From: Actinomyces sp. | Lineage (GTDB): Bacteria; Actinomycetota; Actinomycetes; Actinomycetales; Actinomycetaceae | NCBI GenBank assembly: GCA_018375675.1 | Contig: JAHACW010000005.1 | Coordinates: 1-61,723, forward strand | Reading direction: 5' to 3' | Length of the DNA: 61,723 nucleotides | Part shown: piece by piece, positions 33,146 to 43,359 of the stretch | Layout: each line of letters opens with the position of its first letter | Position numbering within the stretch: position 1 is the first letter of the stretch | Position numbers and translations under genes: made by a program | The notes under the pieces: generated by a model | The model's database searches: none | What the model saw: the letters and a program-made list of their open reading frames with translations, nothing else | What the model was told of the DNA's origin: nothing

Positions 33146-33640
33146 TCAGTGCTCGCCCTCGTGCTCCTTCAGGCGCTCGTAGGAGCGGCGAATCTCGGCC
33201 TCGGCCTCTTCGCGGCCCACCCAGTGGGCGCCCTCGACGCTCTTGCCGGGCTCGAGGTCCTTGTAGACCTCGAAGAAGTGCTGGATTTCCAGGCGGTGGA
33301 ACTCCGACACGTCGTCGATCTCGGTACGCCACGAGGCGCGCTGGTCCGAGGCGGGAACGCACAGGACCTTGTCGTCGCCGCCCTTCTCGTCGCGCATGCG
33401 GAACATGCCGAGCGCGCGGCAGCGGATTACGCAGCCGGGGAACGTGGGCTCTTCGAGGAGCACCAGGGCGTCCAGCGGGTCGCCGTCCTCGCCCAGGGTG
33501 TCGTCGATGAAGCCGTAGTCATCCGGGTAACGAGTGGAGGTGAAGAGCATACGATCCAGGCGGATGCGACCCGTCACGTGGTCGATCTCGTACTTGTTTC
33601 GGTTCCCCTTGGGGATCTCGATGGTCACGTCAAATTCCAT
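33146..33640 (-). CDS. ppa: Inorganic pyrophosphatase (family I)
   Basis: 164 residues, the usual length of bacterial family I enzymes. Hydrolyses pyrophosphate to phosphate with Mg2+ in the cytoplasm, pulling biosynthetic reactions forward. Active-site segments: [38 protein letters not shown] with the Asp cluster, and [13 protein letters not shown]. The ATG at 33640 starts [12 protein letters not shown]; longer upstream frames run into the divergent dacB promoter region and are not used. Confidence 0.95.
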   Translation of the reverse strand: MEFDVTIEIPKGNRNKYEIDHVTGRIRLDRMLFTSTRYPDDYGFIDDTLGEDGDPLDALVLLEEPTFPGCVIRCRALGMFRMRDEKGGDDKVLCVPASDQRASWRTEIDDVSEFHRLEIQHFFEVYKDLEPGKSVEGAHWVGREEAEAEIRRSYERLKEHEGEH

Positions 33641-33742
33641 GGCCGCGCCTTCCTCATTAGCCCCGAAACTCGGGGGTCCGGTTGGTTGTGTCGGCGCATG
33701 GACGGGTACTGTAGGTACCGAAGTAACCACGAAGGGAAATCC

Positions 33743-35098
33743 ATGCATCGCACGTCTATGGGGGCCATTGTAAGCGCTAGCGCCGCACTCGTGGCGACGG
33801 CGGCGCTGGTGGGTGCCGGTTGTTCGACGCAAACGGCCACCCCGGCGGACGCTCCCACGGCCTCGACGCTTGAACCCGCAGCGATTTCCGGTGATGCGAA
33901 GGGCGGCGGGAACCCGGTTTCCGCCGAGGACGTCCAGGCGCTGTGGGCGCCGGTCGCGGCAGCCGCTGCCGAGGGCGGGTACACGGCGTGGGGTACGGTC
34001 GTGGATGCGCAGACCGGTGAGGTCCTCCTGGATGCGTCCGCCGCCACCCCTCACACGCCCGCCTCGACGACGAAGACCCTCGCGGCTTTCTCCGCGCTGC
34101 ACCACCTGGATCCGACGGCGACGCTGACCACCAGCGCGCTGCTGGGCGCTGACAACCAGACCCTCTACCTGGATTCGGAGGGCGACCTACTCCTGGGTAT
34201 CGGCACCTCCGACGAGGTCGAGGTCTCGGGCCGCGCGGGCCTGCAGACCCTCGCGAAGGACACGGCCGCGGCCCTGGCGCAGCGCGGCATCACGTCGGTG
34301 ACCCTGAATTGGCGCGGCACTCTCTTCGAGGGCGCCTCGCACCTGTCCTCGTGGGACGCGCAGGAAGTCGGCTCTTACGAGGGGCACGTCGGCCCCATGG
34401 CGATCGACGCCGGACGCACCTACGAGGGTGCCAACACTTTCTACTCGGACGCGCCGGGACGCGTCGCTGAGGTATTCTCGCAGGCCCTCGGCGCGGAGGG
34501 GATCTCCGCGACCCTCGGCGAGGCCGGGGATCCCCCCGCGGGAGCGGGAGCCGTGGCCCAGGTGAGCTCGGCGACGATGGGGGAGCAGCTGCGCTGGATG
34601 CTCGCGCACTCGGATAACACCCTCGCCGACCAGTATTGCCGTTTCGCGGCGCGCGCGGCGGGAGCCCCCTCGACTTATGAGGGCGCCACCGAGACGGTGC
34701 GCAAGACCCTGGCCGAGGCCGGTGTGCCCACGGAGGGCCTGACCCTCGAGGACTGCTCGGGTCTGTCCAGCAACGACAAGATCAGCGCGAACACCCTCGT
34801 CGGTGTCCTCAAGGCCTCGTACGAGGGCACGGGCACCGAGGCGAACACGATGCGCCTCCTGCCGTGGGCGGGCTTGGTAGGCACCCTCTCGAAGCGCATG
34901 ACCGAGGAGCCCGCGGCCGGAAACGTGCAGGCGAAGACGGGTGCCCTCCAGGAGGTCACCTCCCTGTCCGGGTCCGTCATGACGAAGAGCGGGCGCGTCC
35001 TCCTCGTGTCGATCGGCCACGACAACGTCACCGAGGGCGCCTACGCCACGCGCGGCCACCTCGACGCCTTCGAGGAAGGCCTCGCCGGGCTAGACTGA
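33743..35098 (+). CDS. dacB: D-alanyl-D-alanine carboxypeptidase/endopeptidase (PBP4 family)
   Basis: 451 residues. A signal sequence precedes a Cys in VGAGCST; the lipobox is imperfect, so lipidation is uncertain. The three penicillin-binding motifs are present in PBP4 order: STTK in [12 protein letters not shown] in [10 protein letters not shown] and KTG in [11 protein letters not shown] long insertion between the first two motifs is characteristic of the S13 peptidase family. The enzyme trims or cleaves peptidoglycan peptides outside the membrane. It begins the run dacB-DUF2342-tilS-hpt-ftsH, an order common in actinobacteria. Divergent from ppa. Confidence 0.92.
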   Translation: MHRTSMGAIVSASAALVATAALVGAGCSTQTATPADAPTASTLEPAAISGDAKGGGNPVSAEDVQALWAPVAAAAAEGGYTAWGTVVDAQTGEVLLDASAATPHTPASTTKTLAAFSALHHLDPTATLTTSALLGADNQTLYLDSEGDLLLGIGTSDEVEVSGRAGLQTLAKDTAAALAQRGITSVTLNWRGTLFEGASHLSSWDAQEVGSYEGHVGPMAIDAGRTYEGANTFYSDAPGRVAEVFSQALGAEGISATLGEAGDPPAGAGAVAQVSSATMGEQLRWMLAHSDNTLADQYCRFAARAAGAPSTYEGATETVRKTLAEAGVPTEGLTLEDCSGLSSNDKISANTLVGVLKASYEGTGTEANTMRLLPWAGLVGTLSKRMTEEPAAGNVQAKTGALQEVTSLSGSVMTKSGRVLLVSIGHDNVTEGAYATRGHLDAFEEGLAGLD

Positions 35099-35102
35099 GT
35101 CC

Positions 35103-35945
35103 ATGGATATGCCGTTTGGCCCGCGCAACGTCGCGGGAGTTCTCGCTTCGTTGTCGTACGCGGGGCCCTCGGCCTCTCGCGTCGGTGCCTCCGCCGTCGT
35201 TGCACGCCTGCGCCGCTCGGTCGCCTGGTCGGATCGCCGGCTCGCCGAGCTGTCCACCCTGCCCGAGGCCTCCGAGAAGGTGGCCGGCTCCCCGACGCTC
35301 GTCGTCGACCGACGCGGACTGATCCGCTCGGTCGGCTCGCTCCTGGAGAGCTTCGAGGACACGCGCACGCCCAAGGTCCTGGCCGCCGAGGCCGTCATCC
35401 TGCGCGCCCTGGCCAAGGACGCGACGGGCATCTGGGACGTGCGCTCCGGCCGCCGGATCCTCGTGGCCCCTAACGTGCTCGCCGACGCGCAGCGCTACGC
35501 CCTGGATCAGACCGACTGGTGCCGATGGGTCTCCCTGTGCACGGGACTGCGCGGCGTCCACCTCACCCATGCCCCCCACCTCGTCCCCTACATTGCCGAC
35601 CTGATGCGCTCGCTGCCCGAACGTAGCGACGAACTAGTGCGCATCGTCCTGCTCCTGGATGCCCTGCCCACCGCGGAGATGGAGGTCCTCACGCCCCGCG
35701 ACCTGCCCTCGATCCAGTGGCTGCGCACCCACCGCGCCCACGCCGGGGGTGTCGGCCTGGTGCGCGCATGCGCGGCCGCCGGCATGCCCCTAGCCGGGGT
35801 CGAGGCCCTGCAAGCGCAGACCGAAGGATTTGCGCGCACCGTCGTGCGCGAGGGCGCGATCGCGCAGCTTCTGTCCAGCATCGAGGCCCTGCCGAGCGCC
35901 CGCGAGTACGCGGAGCCGACAGCGTGGCTGGCGCGTGTGCGCTGA
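35103..35945 (+). CDS. DUF2342-family protein with lost metalloprotease motif
   Basis: 280 residues, four bases after dacB. It aligns by eye with the DUF2342 (zinc-dependent metalloprotease-like, TIGR03624) proteins that sit before tilS in many actinobacteria: LVVDRRGLIRSVGSLLESF, GRRILVAPNVLADAQRYALDQ and the WCRWVSL strand. In active members a HExxH follows WV-L; here the five positions 145-149 read LCTGL, so both metal-binding His and the catalytic Glu are missing. It is also shorter than the 350-480 residues I expect for the family. Probably non-catalytic; role unknown. Confidence 0.75.
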   Translation: MDMPFGPRNVAGVLASLSYAGPSASRVGASAVVARLRRSVAWSDRRLAELSTLPEASEKVAGSPTLVVDRRGLIRSVGSLLESFEDTRTPKVLAAEAVILRALAKDATGIWDVRSGRRILVAPNVLADAQRYALDQTDWCRWVSLCTGLRGVHLTHAPHLVPYIADLMRSLPERSDELVRIVLLLDALPTAEMEVLTPRDLPSIQWLRTHRAHAGGVGLVRACAAAGMPLAGVEALQAQTEGFARTVVREGAIAQLLSSIEALPSAREYAEPTAWLARVR

Positions 35946-37044
35946 CGCCTCCCGCCTCGTGGGCGCAAACCCGCGTGGCCCCCTGCGCGCCTGCTCCCTG
36001 GCGGTGCGCGCTTCTCTGACCTCCTTCATCGACGAGGCCGGGGCCCCTCCCGCTCTCATCGTCGGCCTGTCGGGAGGCGCGGATTCGCTGGCGCTGGCGT
36101 TGACGACGATCGACGTGGCGGCGCGTGCGGGAATCCCGGTTGTGACGGTGACCGTCGACCACGGGCTGCGCGCGGGCAGCGGCGAGGAGGCTCGCCGCGT
36201 CGCGGATCTGGCTGCCTCCCTGGGGGCGCGTGCCGTCGTTGAGACCGTGTCGGCGGACGGCCCGGGAGGGCCTGAAGGTGCGGCTCGTGACGCCCGTCGA
36301 GCCGCCCTGCGAGCGGTCGCCCAGCGTGAGGGTGCCCCGATCCTCCTCGGCCACACGATGGACGACCAGGCTGAGACGGTGCTCCTGCGCCTGGCGCGCG
36401 GCTCCGGGCCCTCGTCCCTGCGGGCCATCGCCCCGGTCTCGCGTGACGATGATGGGGTGACGTGGCTGCGCCCCCTCCTCGGGCTGCGGCGAACGGACAC
36501 GGAGCAGGCGTGCGCCCAGGCGGGCCTCACCCCGCTCCAGGACCCGACCAACGACATCGACGGGCCGTGGCGCGCCGCAGACGGCAGTCCCCTGCGTCGC
36601 TCGGCGCTGCGGCACCGGGCGATCCCCGCCCTGGCCTCGGCCCTGGGGGTGGACCCGGTGCCCGCGCTAGCCCGCACGGCCGCCCTGTGCGCGGCCGACG
36701 ACGACGCCCTCACCCGGTGGGCGGGCGTGCTCGCGGCCTCGGTGGCGCCGGGGGAGGAACACGACTCCGAGACAGGACACCCGTCCCTGGCGGTGTCTGC
36801 CCTGATGGGTGCTCCCCGAGCGGTGCGCACCCGGGCGCTGCGTGAGGCCGCCCGTGCCGCCGGAATCCGTGCGTTGTCCAGCGCCCACGTGGACGCCCTC
36901 GATGACCTCGTGGTCGCGTGGCGCGGCCAGGGGCCCATCAACCTGCCAGGAGGCACTGCCTCACGTGTTGGACGCGGCGCGCACGCGCGCATCGCTTTCG
37001 TCGCGCGCGAGGTGGGCGATCCGACGGCCCCAGACCCCGCCTAA
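35935..37044 (+). CDS. tilS: tRNA(Ile)-lysidine synthase
   Basis: 369 residues from GTG 35935, which overlaps the DUF2342 stop; GTG at 35959 is an alternative, and neither has a clear ribosome binding site, suggesting coupled translation. TilS uses ATP to attach lysine to C34 of the AUA-reading tRNA. The PP-loop SGGADSLALA and the VDHGLRAGSGEEA, GHTMDDQAETVLLRLARGSG and RPLLGLRRTDTE segments identify it. Essential in most bacteria. Located before hpt and ftsH, the usual order. Confidence 0.9.
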   Translation: MCADASRLVGANPRGPLRACSLAVRASLTSFIDEAGAPPALIVGLSGGADSLALALTTIDVAARAGIPVVTVTVDHGLRAGSGEEARRVADLAASLGARAVVETVSADGPGGPEGAARDARRAALRAVAQREGAPILLGHTMDDQAETVLLRLARGSGPSSLRAIAPVSRDDDGVTWLRPLLGLRRTDTEQACAQAGLTPLQDPTNDIDGPWRAADGSPLRRSALRHRAIPALASALGVDPVPALARTAALCAADDDALTRWAGVLAASVAPGEEHDSETGHPSLAVSALMGAPRAVRTRALREAARAAGIRALSSAHVDALDDLVVAWRGQGPINLPGGTASRVGRGAHARIAFVAREVGDPTAPDPA

Positions 37045-37171
37045 ACGGCGGAAACACGCCGCGACAGACCCCGCCGGAGCGGCCCGGCACTGACTGCGTG
37101 ATCACAGGATGTTGCGCTGACAGTGAGAATCTCGTCCTTCCTGGAACAGGCGAGCGTTTGTGTGGCACGCT

Positions 37172-37177
37172 TATAGT
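37172..37177 (+). promoter_or_regulatory. Possible -10 element for hpt
   Basis: TATAGT lies 40 bases before the hpt GTG in a 172-bp gap after tilS. I see no convincing -35 hexamer. Confidence 0.3.
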
Positions 37178-37216
37178 GGAATCGCTCGCGTAGCATCGAT
37201 ACGAAAAGAGGACACG

Positions 37217-37771
37217 GTGGACGCCACCGATATGGGTAACGACCTGAAAGAAATCCTGGTCACCGCCGAGGATATGGACCGTCGGCTCGCCGAAATGGCT
37301 GAGCAGATCGACCGCGACTACGCGGGCGAAGAGCTGCTGATCGTCGGCGTCCTGCGCGGCGCCGTCATGGTCATGGCGGACCTGTCCCGCAAGCTGCACA
37401 CACCCCTCGAGATGGACTGGATGGCCGTGTCCTCCTACGGATCCGGCACCAAGACCTCGGGCGTCGTGCGCATCCTGAAGGACCTCGACCAGGACGTGGC
37501 CGGACGCCACGTGCTCATCGTCGAGGACATCATCGATTCGGGCCTGACCCTGTCCTGGCTGCAGGCGAACCTGCTCGGACGAGGCGCCGCCTCCGTCAAG
37601 ATCGCGACCGCGCTGCGTAAGCCGGAGGCCGCCAAGGTCGACGTGGACGTTGCCTACGTGGGCTTCGACATTCCCGACGAGTTTGTCGTCGGCTACGGCC
37701 TGGATTACGCGGAAAAGTACCGTAATTTGCCTTTCGTCGGCACGCTGAAGCCGCACGTCTACAACAACTGA
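37217..37771 (+). CDS. hpt: Hypoxanthine-guanine phosphoribosyltransferase
   Basis: 184 residues. The GTG at 37217 is favoured by AAAAGAGG just upstream; an ATG at 37232 is possible. It salvages hypoxanthine and guanine using PRPP. Family motifs: LLIVGVLRGAVMVMADL, SSYGSGTKTSG flexible loop, the PRPP loop VLIVEDIIDSGLTLSWL, and FDIPDEFVVGYGLDYAEKYR near the C-terminus. Followed by ftsH after 25 bp, as in many Gram-positive genomes, so probably co-transcribed. Confidence 0.94.
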   Translation: MDATDMGNDLKEILVTAEDMDRRLAEMAEQIDRDYAGEELLIVGVLRGAVMVMADLSRKLHTPLEMDWMAVSSYGSGTKTSGVVRILKDLDQDVAGRHVLIVEDIIDSGLTLSWLQANLLGRGAASVKIATALRKPEAAKVDVDVAYVGFDIPDEFVVGYGLDYAEKYRNLPFVGTLKPHVYNN

Positions 37772-37796
37772 GAACGCTTACCTGTAGAGGACCCAC

Positions 37797-39845
37797 GTGA
37801 ACGAGAAGATCAAGAACAAGCGCCCCAGTCTGGGGTGGGTGATGGTTCCGCTCATCATGCTGCTCGCCGGCGGCTGGTTCATGTGGGGCTTCTTCGCCCC
37901 TCGCGCCGTGACGACCTCCGAGGGCCTCGCGCTCATCTCGGGTGACACGGTCGAGCGGGTGGTCCTCAACGAGGGCACCCAGCAGGTGAACCTGACGCTG
38001 ACGGACAACTACGTCCACCAGAGTACCGGCGGCGACGATAAGACGGTTGATCTGGGCAAGGACGTCTACTTCACGTACTCCTACGTGCAGACCAAGGACA
38101 TCCTGGACACGGTGGCCGACAAGGCTCCCGCGAAGGGCTGGAACGCGGTGCGTCCCCAGTCTGGCATCCTCGGCGGCCTCCTCCAGCTGCTGATCTCGCT
38201 GGTGATCCTGGGCGTCGCGTTCTACTTCATCATGCGCTCCATGTCGGGCTCGCGGATGATGGGCGGCTTCACGCAGTCGCGCGCTAAGGAATTCAACCAG
38301 GAGCGCCCGGACGTCACCTTCGCGGACGTCGCCGGTGAGGACGAGGCCGTGGAGGAGCTCGAGGAAATCCGCGAGTTCCTGGCCTCCCCGGACAAGTTCC
38401 ACAAGGTGGGTGCGCGCATCCCGCGCGGCGTCCTGCTCTACGGTCCTCCCGGAACGGGTAAGACCCTCCTCGCCAAGGCCGTCGCCGGCGAGGCGAACGC
38501 CCCCTTCTTCTCGATCTCCGGTTCGGAGTTCATGGAGCTGTACGTCGGCGTGGGTGCTTCCCGTGTGCGTGAGCTCTTCGAGCGCGCCAAGAAGAACGCG
38601 CCGGCCATCATCTTCGTCGACGAGATCGACGCCGTGGGTCGACACCGCGGCAGCGGCATCGGCGGCGGCAACGACGAGCGCGAGCAGACGCTCAACCAGC
38701 TCCTCGTCGAGATGGACGGTTTCGACGAGCGCGCCAACATCATCCTGATCGCGGCGACCAACCGCCCCGACATCCTCGATCCGGCGCTGCTGCGTCCGGG
38801 CCGTTTCGACCGCCAGATCGCCGTCGAGGCCCCCGACCTGAAGGGCCGCGAGGCCATCCTCAAGGTCCACGCGCAGGGCAAGCCGCTGACCGCGCAGGTC
38901 GACCTGCGCCAGATCGCCAAGCGCACGCCCGGCTTCACGGGTGCCGACCTGGCGAACGTCCTGAACGAGGCCGCGCTGCTCACCGCGCGCTCGGACATGC
39001 AGTTCATTGATGAGCGCGCCATCGACGAGGCCATCGACCGTGTGATCGCGGGCCCGCAGAAGCGCACCCGCGTCATGAACGACCACGACAAGGCCGTGAC
39101 CGCCTACCACGAGGCCGGCCACGCCCTGGCCGCTGCCGCCCTGAACTACACGGACCCGGTCACGAAGGTGACGATCCTGCCGCGCGGCCGCGCGCTGGGC
39201 TACACGATGGTCATGCCCACGGAGGATCGCTTCAACAAGACCCGCAACCAGCTCCTCGACGATCTGGTCTACGGCATGGGTGGCCGCGTCGCTGAGGAGA
39301 TCGTCTTCCGCGACCCGTCGACCGGCCCCGCCAACGACATCCAGCAGGCCACGAAGACGGCCCGCGCGATGGTCACCGACTACGGCATGAGCGACCGCAT
39401 CGGCATGGTCAAGCTGGGCGACGCCGACACCGAGGCCTTCGGGCACGGCAGCGGCGAGGGTCCGCGCGCCTTCTCCGACGAGACGGCCGCGATCATCGAC
39501 GAGGAGGTGCGTCGCCTCCTCGACAACGCGATGCGCGAGGCGTGGCGCATCCTGTCGGAAAACCGCGCGGTTCTGGACACCCTGGCCTCGCGCCTGCTCG
39601 AGGAAGAGACCCTCGACGAGGCGCAGCTCGCGGAGATCTTCAAGGACGTCGTGAAGGCCCCCGAGCGTCCCGTGTGGAACTACCAGTCCGACGCAGCGGT
39701 TCCGGGCGCCCTCCTGGGTAACCCGGTCGGCGTGGGGTCTGCCGAGGCCTCGGCCACCTCCGAGGCGTCGTTTGAGGTCCCCTCGATCGACGTCTCCGAC
39801 GTGATGGATGATACCCAGGCGAACGAGGGTGAGGAGCAGGCGTGA
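37797..39845 (+). CDS. ftsH: ATP-dependent zinc metalloprotease FtsH
   Basis: 682 residues, GTG start with TAGAGG upstream. Two transmembrane helices (about residues 16-36 and 124-146) flank the extracytoplasmic domain. The AAA domain has Walker A GPPGTGKT (216-223), Walker B IIFVDEID and the second-region-of-homology arginines ([17 protein letters not shown]). The protease domain has HEAGH at 438-442 and the third zinc ligand further on. It degrades misfolded or regulatory membrane and soluble proteins. The C-terminal 60 residues are low complexity, as in other actinobacterial FtsH. The stop overlaps folE by four bases. Confidence 0.96.
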   Translation: MNEKIKNKRPSLGWVMVPLIMLLAGGWFMWGFFAPRAVTTSEGLALISGDTVERVVLNEGTQQVNLTLTDNYVHQSTGGDDKTVDLGKDVYFTYSYVQTKDILDTVADKAPAKGWNAVRPQSGILGGLLQLLISLVILGVAFYFIMRSMSGSRMMGGFTQSRAKEFNQERPDVTFADVAGEDEAVEELEEIREFLASPDKFHKVGARIPRGVLLYGPPGTGKTLLAKAVAGEANAPFFSISGSEFMELYVGVGASRVRELFERAKKNAPAIIFVDEIDAVGRHRGSGIGGGNDEREQTLNQLLVEMDGFDERANIILIAATNRPDILDPALLRPGRFDRQIAVEAPDLKGREAILKVHAQGKPLTAQVDLRQIAKRTPGFTGADLANVLNEAALLTARSDMQFIDERAIDEAIDRVIAGPQKRTRVMNDHDKAVTAYHEAGHALAAAALNYTDPVTKVTILPRGRALGYTMVMPTEDRFNKTRNQLLDDLVYGMGGRVAEEIVFRDPSTGPANDIQQATKTARAMVTDYGMSDRIGMVKLGDADTEAFGHGSGEGPRAFSDETAAIIDEEVRRLLDNAMREAWRILSENRAVLDTLASRLLEEETLDEAQLAEIFKDVVKAPERPVWNYQSDAAVPGALLGNPVGVGSAEASATSEASFEVPSIDVSDVMDDTQANEGEEQA

Positions 39846-40411
39846 CCTACGATCCCGCTGGCGTCGAAAAGGCGTCGCGCGACCTACTCGTCGCGATCGG
39901 TGAGGACCCCGAGCGCGAGGGCCTGGTCGGCACCCCCGACCGCATGGCGCGCGCGTGGCGCGAGATGTGCAAGGGCCTGACCGAGGACCCGCGTGAGCAT
40001 CTGCGCACCCAGTTCCACGCGGGCACTGACGAGCTGGTCCTGGTCCGCGACATCACCTTCTTCTCGGTGTGCGAGCATCACCTGCTGCCCTTCTACGGCC
40101 GCGCCTACGTGGGCTACATCCCGCGCGGCGGCGTCGTGACGGGCCTGTCCAAGCTGGCCCGCGTGGTCGAAGGCTACGCGCGCCGCCCTCAGGTCCAGGA
40201 ACGCCTGACGGCCCAGGTCGCCGACGCGATCGACGAAATCCTGGATCCCCAGGGGGTCATCGTCGTCATCGAGGCCGAGCACATGTGCATGTCGATGCGC
40301 GGCATCTCCAAGCCGGGTTCCTCGACCGTGACCAGCGCGCTGCGCGGCATCATGAGCGACGGTGCGACCCGCGCCGAGATGATGGCCCTCGTCCTGTCCG
40401 GGAGCCGATGA
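39842..40411 (+). CDS. folE: GTP cyclohydrolase I
   Basis: 189 residues, GTG start overlapping the ftsH stop (GTGA). Converts GTP to 7,8-dihydroneopterin triphosphate, the first step of folate synthesis. Zinc ligands are visible in [14 protein letters not shown] and [11 protein letters not shown]; the [12 protein letters not shown] and [23 protein letters not shown] segments are typical. First of a folE-folP-folB/K gene run with very tight spacing. Confidence 0.95.
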   Translation: MTYDPAGVEKASRDLLVAIGEDPEREGLVGTPDRMARAWREMCKGLTEDPREHLRTQFHAGTDELVLVRDITFFSVCEHHLLPFYGRAYVGYIPRGGVVTGLSKLARVVEGYARRPQVQERLTAQVADAIDEILDPQGVIVVIEAEHMCMSMRGISKPGSSTVTSALRGIMSDGATRAEMMALVLSGSR

Positions 40412-40412
40412 C

Positions 40413-41279
40413 GTGAGCGCCCTGCCCCTGCCCGCCGCTCCGGCCTCGTTCCCGGTCCCGCCGCCCCCGGCGCTGCCGGGCGGCCTGAGCCTGCCCAGCG
40501 GGCGGACGGCGATCATGGGCATCCTCAACGTCACCCCGGATTCTTTCTCGGACGGGGGACGCTACACGGACGTGGCCGCCGCTCTGCGCCATGCGCGGGA
40601 GATGGTGGCCGCCGGAGCGGACCTCATCGACGTGGGCGGGGAGTCGACCCGGCCGAACTCGACGCGCATCAGCGCGGACGAGGAGTGGGCGCGTATCTGC
40701 GCCATCGTCGAGTCACTGGCCGCCGACGGCGTCATCGTGTCGGTGGATACGCTGCACGCGTCGACGGCCCGCGAGGCCGCGCGCGTCGGTGCGGCGATCA
40801 TCAACGACGTGAGCGGCGGGCGCTGGGATCCCGAGATGAACGCGGCTGTCGCGCAGTCGGGCTGCGCGTACGTCGTTCAGCACTACCGCGCGCTGCCGGG
40901 CATGCCGGGGGAGCACTTCGACTACGGGGACGACCTCGTGGGTACGCTCATTGAGCGCGTGGGATCCCAGGTTCAAGACGCTATTGATGCTGGTGTGACA
41001 GCTGATAAAATTGTGGTCGACCCGGGCCTCGGCTTCTCGCTGACGGGCGACCAATGCTGGCAGATCCTGCGCGAACTGCCGCGCTTCGCGCAGGGCGGAT
41101 ACCCCGTCCTCGTCGGCGCCTCTCGCAAGCGTTTCGTCAAGGCCCTCGAAGGCGACGTGGACGCGAACAGCGCGGACATCGCCGCCTACTGCGCGGCAGC
41201 TGGCGCGTGGGCCGTGCGGGTCCACGACGTAGCAGCCACCGTGGCGGCCATCGCCCGAAAGGAGAACGACGTTGACTAA
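40413..41279 (+). CDS. folP: Dihydropteroate synthase
   Basis: 288 residues, GTG start one base after the folE stop. Joins p-aminobenzoate to dihydropterin pyrophosphate; the sulfonamide target. A TIM-barrel with MGILNVTPDSFSDGG near residue 35, GADLIDVGGESTRP, a SVDTLHA strand, INDVSGG, DPGLGFSLTGDQCWQ and VGASRKRFV. An extra Pro/Ala-rich N-terminus of about 30 residues precedes the barrel. The stop overlaps the folB start by eight bases. Confidence 0.95.
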   Translation: MSALPLPAAPASFPVPPPPALPGGLSLPSGRTAIMGILNVTPDSFSDGGRYTDVAAALRHAREMVAAGADLIDVGGESTRPNSTRISADEEWARICAIVESLAADGVIVSVDTLHASTAREAARVGAAIINDVSGGRWDPEMNAAVAQSGCAYVVQHYRALPGMPGEHFDYGDDLVGTLIERVGSQVQDAIDAGVTADKIVVDPGLGFSLTGDQCWQILRELPRFAQGGYPVLVGASRKRFVKALEGDVDANSADIAAYCAAAGAWAVRVHDVAATVAAIARKENDVD

Positions 41280-43359
41280 CCGACGCGTCATCATCGCCCT
41301 GAAAGGACTCGGGGCGCTGGCCAACCACGGCGTCTACGACTTCGAGCGTGACCGCAACCAGCGCTTCAGCGCCGATATCGTCATGTGGGTCGAGACCGCC
41401 GGCACCGCCGACGATATCGCCGCCACCGTCTCCTATGCGGATATCGCCGACGAGGCCATGGCCGTCCTCACCGGCGCCGCCGTCGATCTCATCGAGACCC
41501 TCGCCGAAACCATCGCCTCGCGCGTCATGAGCCACGAGGGCGTCATCGGCACCGAGGTCACCGTCCACAAGCCCGACGCCCCCATCGATCACCCCTTCGC
41601 GGACGTGTCCGTGACCGTGCGAGCGGGCCAGACCGACGCGATGCCCCTGTCGCTGTCCCTCAAGGGTATTTACGAGGCCGAGGACGGTTCCGTCCTCACC
41701 GGCGAGATCGAGGCCTACGGGCACGCCCAGGCCCCCAGCCCCGCCGAGCAGGAGCACCGCGAGGGGTTCCCGTCGCGCCGCGGTGCGCACGCCGCCGAGG
41801 CACAGCGCGAGGAAGACACCTCCCGTCCGGCGCACCTGCGCTCGCGCCGCGTCGTCCTGGCGATCGGCGGCAACCTCGGGGACGTGCCCGTGACCCTCAT
41901 GCATACGGTCGAGGCCCTGTCCTACATGGAGGGCTTCCAGATCGACGACGTCTCGCCGATCATGCGCACCAAGCCCGTGCTGGCCCCCGGCCAAGCCCCC
42001 CAGCCCGACTACTGGAACGCTGTCGTCGTCGGCTCCGCGATCGCGACCCCCGACGAGCTGTTCGCCCAGACCAGCCGCATCGAGCGTGAGCTCGGTCGCG
42101 AGCGCCACGAGCGCTGGGGCGCGCGCACCGTCGACATCGACATCATCCAGATCGAGGGCCTGGCCTCCTCCGACCCGATCCTCACCCTGCCGCACCCGCG
42201 CGCCAAGGAACGCGCCTTCGTCCTGGCGCCCTGGCTCCTATGCGACCCCGACGCGATCCTCGAGGGTGTGGGCCGCGTGTCCGACCTGCTGGCCGACACC
42301 CCCGACCGCGAGGGCATCATCGACGCGGTCGACGACTGGCTCGAGGACCCCTCGGCCGTCATGGCCGACTCCGACCAGCTCCTCGCCCAGCGCGCCGAGC
42401 AGGCCAGCGCCGACATGCGCGAGCTCATCGAGGCCCTGACCGGTGAGATCAGCCAGGTCAGCGACCTCGTCACCCGGCCGGGCGAGCCCGCCGAGCCGGT
42501 GGAGATTCCCGCCGCCCACACGGTGATCGAGGACTCCAGCGACCACGTCGAGGAGGCCGCAGACTCCGAGTCGACCCCCGCGCAGGCCGAGGAACCCGAG
42601 GTCGCCCCCGTCTCCGCCGACGAGGCCCCCGCCCCTCGCGCCAGCATCTGGGGCCGCCTGTCCGCCGCTCAGGATTCGGACGTGGCCACGAGTGCCGACG
42701 AGCCCGAGGTCAGCGAGCCAGAGCTCGACGAACCCACGTCGCACGACGTTGACGTGCCCGAGGCCGAAGCCCCGGCCGCAGACACCGCCGCGCAGGCTGA
42801 CGAACCCGACGCAGCCACGCAGGCCGCAGCGCCGCAGGGCGAAGCCCCCGCGGACGAGGTCGCTACTGCCCCGGCGGTGCCCGGCCCGCCCCACCGTCAG
42901 CGCCGCCGCCGCGCGGACGAAGCCAAGGCCTCGTCGCGCCCGTCCTGGCACCCCGTTTCCTCCGTGCCCGCCGACTCTGCGGCCGGTCGCATGACCCGCA
43001 AGATCGGTACCGGCACCTACAAGCCGAGCGGGACCGAAAAGCCCCGCTGGGCTCCCGTGTTCGAGTCCAAGCGCGAGGAGTCCCGCTCCAAGATCGCGCT
43101 GCCCGACTGGAACTTCTCCGTGGGCGCCTCCCACGACGTGCGCGTCGTCGACGACCGCTCCGGCCTGGCCCGCGACGACGAGGCCCCCAAGGCCACCGTG
43201 CACGCCGATGGACGTTCCACCATCCTCGCCCCCGGGCTGCCCGACAACACCCCCGTCGGCCCCATCCCCGAGGACGAGGCCACTCAGACCGGAATCCTGC
43301 GCCGCGTCGTCGTGCGGCCCACGATGACGGGTGCGATCCCCATCGTCAAGAGGCGTTAA
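41272..43359 (+). CDS. folBK: FolB-FolK fusion (dihydroneopterin aldolase / HPPK) with long C-terminal extension
   Basis: 695 residues, TTG start with AAAGGAG upstream, overlapping folP. Residues 1-120 are dihydroneopterin aldolase (ALKGLGALANHGVYDFERD, SYADIADEAM, VTVHKPDAPI). A charged linker follows. Residues about 188-350 are 6-hydroxymethyl-dihydropterin pyrophosphokinase (VVLAIGGNLGDV, the ERWGARTVDIDIIQ signature and LPHPRAKERAFVLAPW). The remaining ~340 residues are Ala/Pro/Glu-rich and probably disordered, with a more ordered end (FNSKRE-like basic stretch, then PDWNFSVGASHDVRVV and TGAIPIVKRR). The first two domains do consecutive folate steps. The tail is not part of either enzyme and its role is unknown. 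Confidence 0.9.
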   Translation: MTNRRVIIALKGLGALANHGVYDFERDRNQRFSADIVMWVETAGTADDIAATVSYADIADEAMAVLTGAAVDLIETLAETIASRVMSHEGVIGTEVTVHKPDAPIDHPFADVSVTVRAGQTDAMPLSLSLKGIYEAEDGSVLTGEIEAYGHAQAPSPAEQEHREGFPSRRGAHAAEAQREEDTSRPAHLRSRRVVLAIGGNLGDVPVTLMHTVEALSYMEGFQIDDVSPIMRTKPVLAPGQAPQPDYWNAVVVGSAIATPDELFAQTSRIERELGRERHERWGARTVDIDIIQIEGLASSDPILTLPHPRAKERAFVLAPWLLCDPDAILEGVGRVSDLLADTPDREGIIDAVDDWLEDPSAVMADSDQLLAQRAEQASADMRELIEALTGEISQVSDLVTRPGEPAEPVEIPAAHTVIEDSSDHVEEAADSESTPAQAEEPEVAPVSADEAPAPRASIWGRLSAAQDSDVATSADEPEVSEPELDEPTSHDVDVPEAEAPAADTAAQADEPDAATQAAAPQGEAPADEVATAPAVPGPPHRQRRRRADEAKASSRPSWHPVSSVPADSAAGRMTRKIGTGTYKPSGTEKPRWAPVFESKREESRSKIALPDWNFSVGASHDVRVVDDRSGLARDDEAPKATVHADGRSTILAPGLPDNTPVGPIPEDEATQTGILRRVVVRPTMTGAIPIVKRR

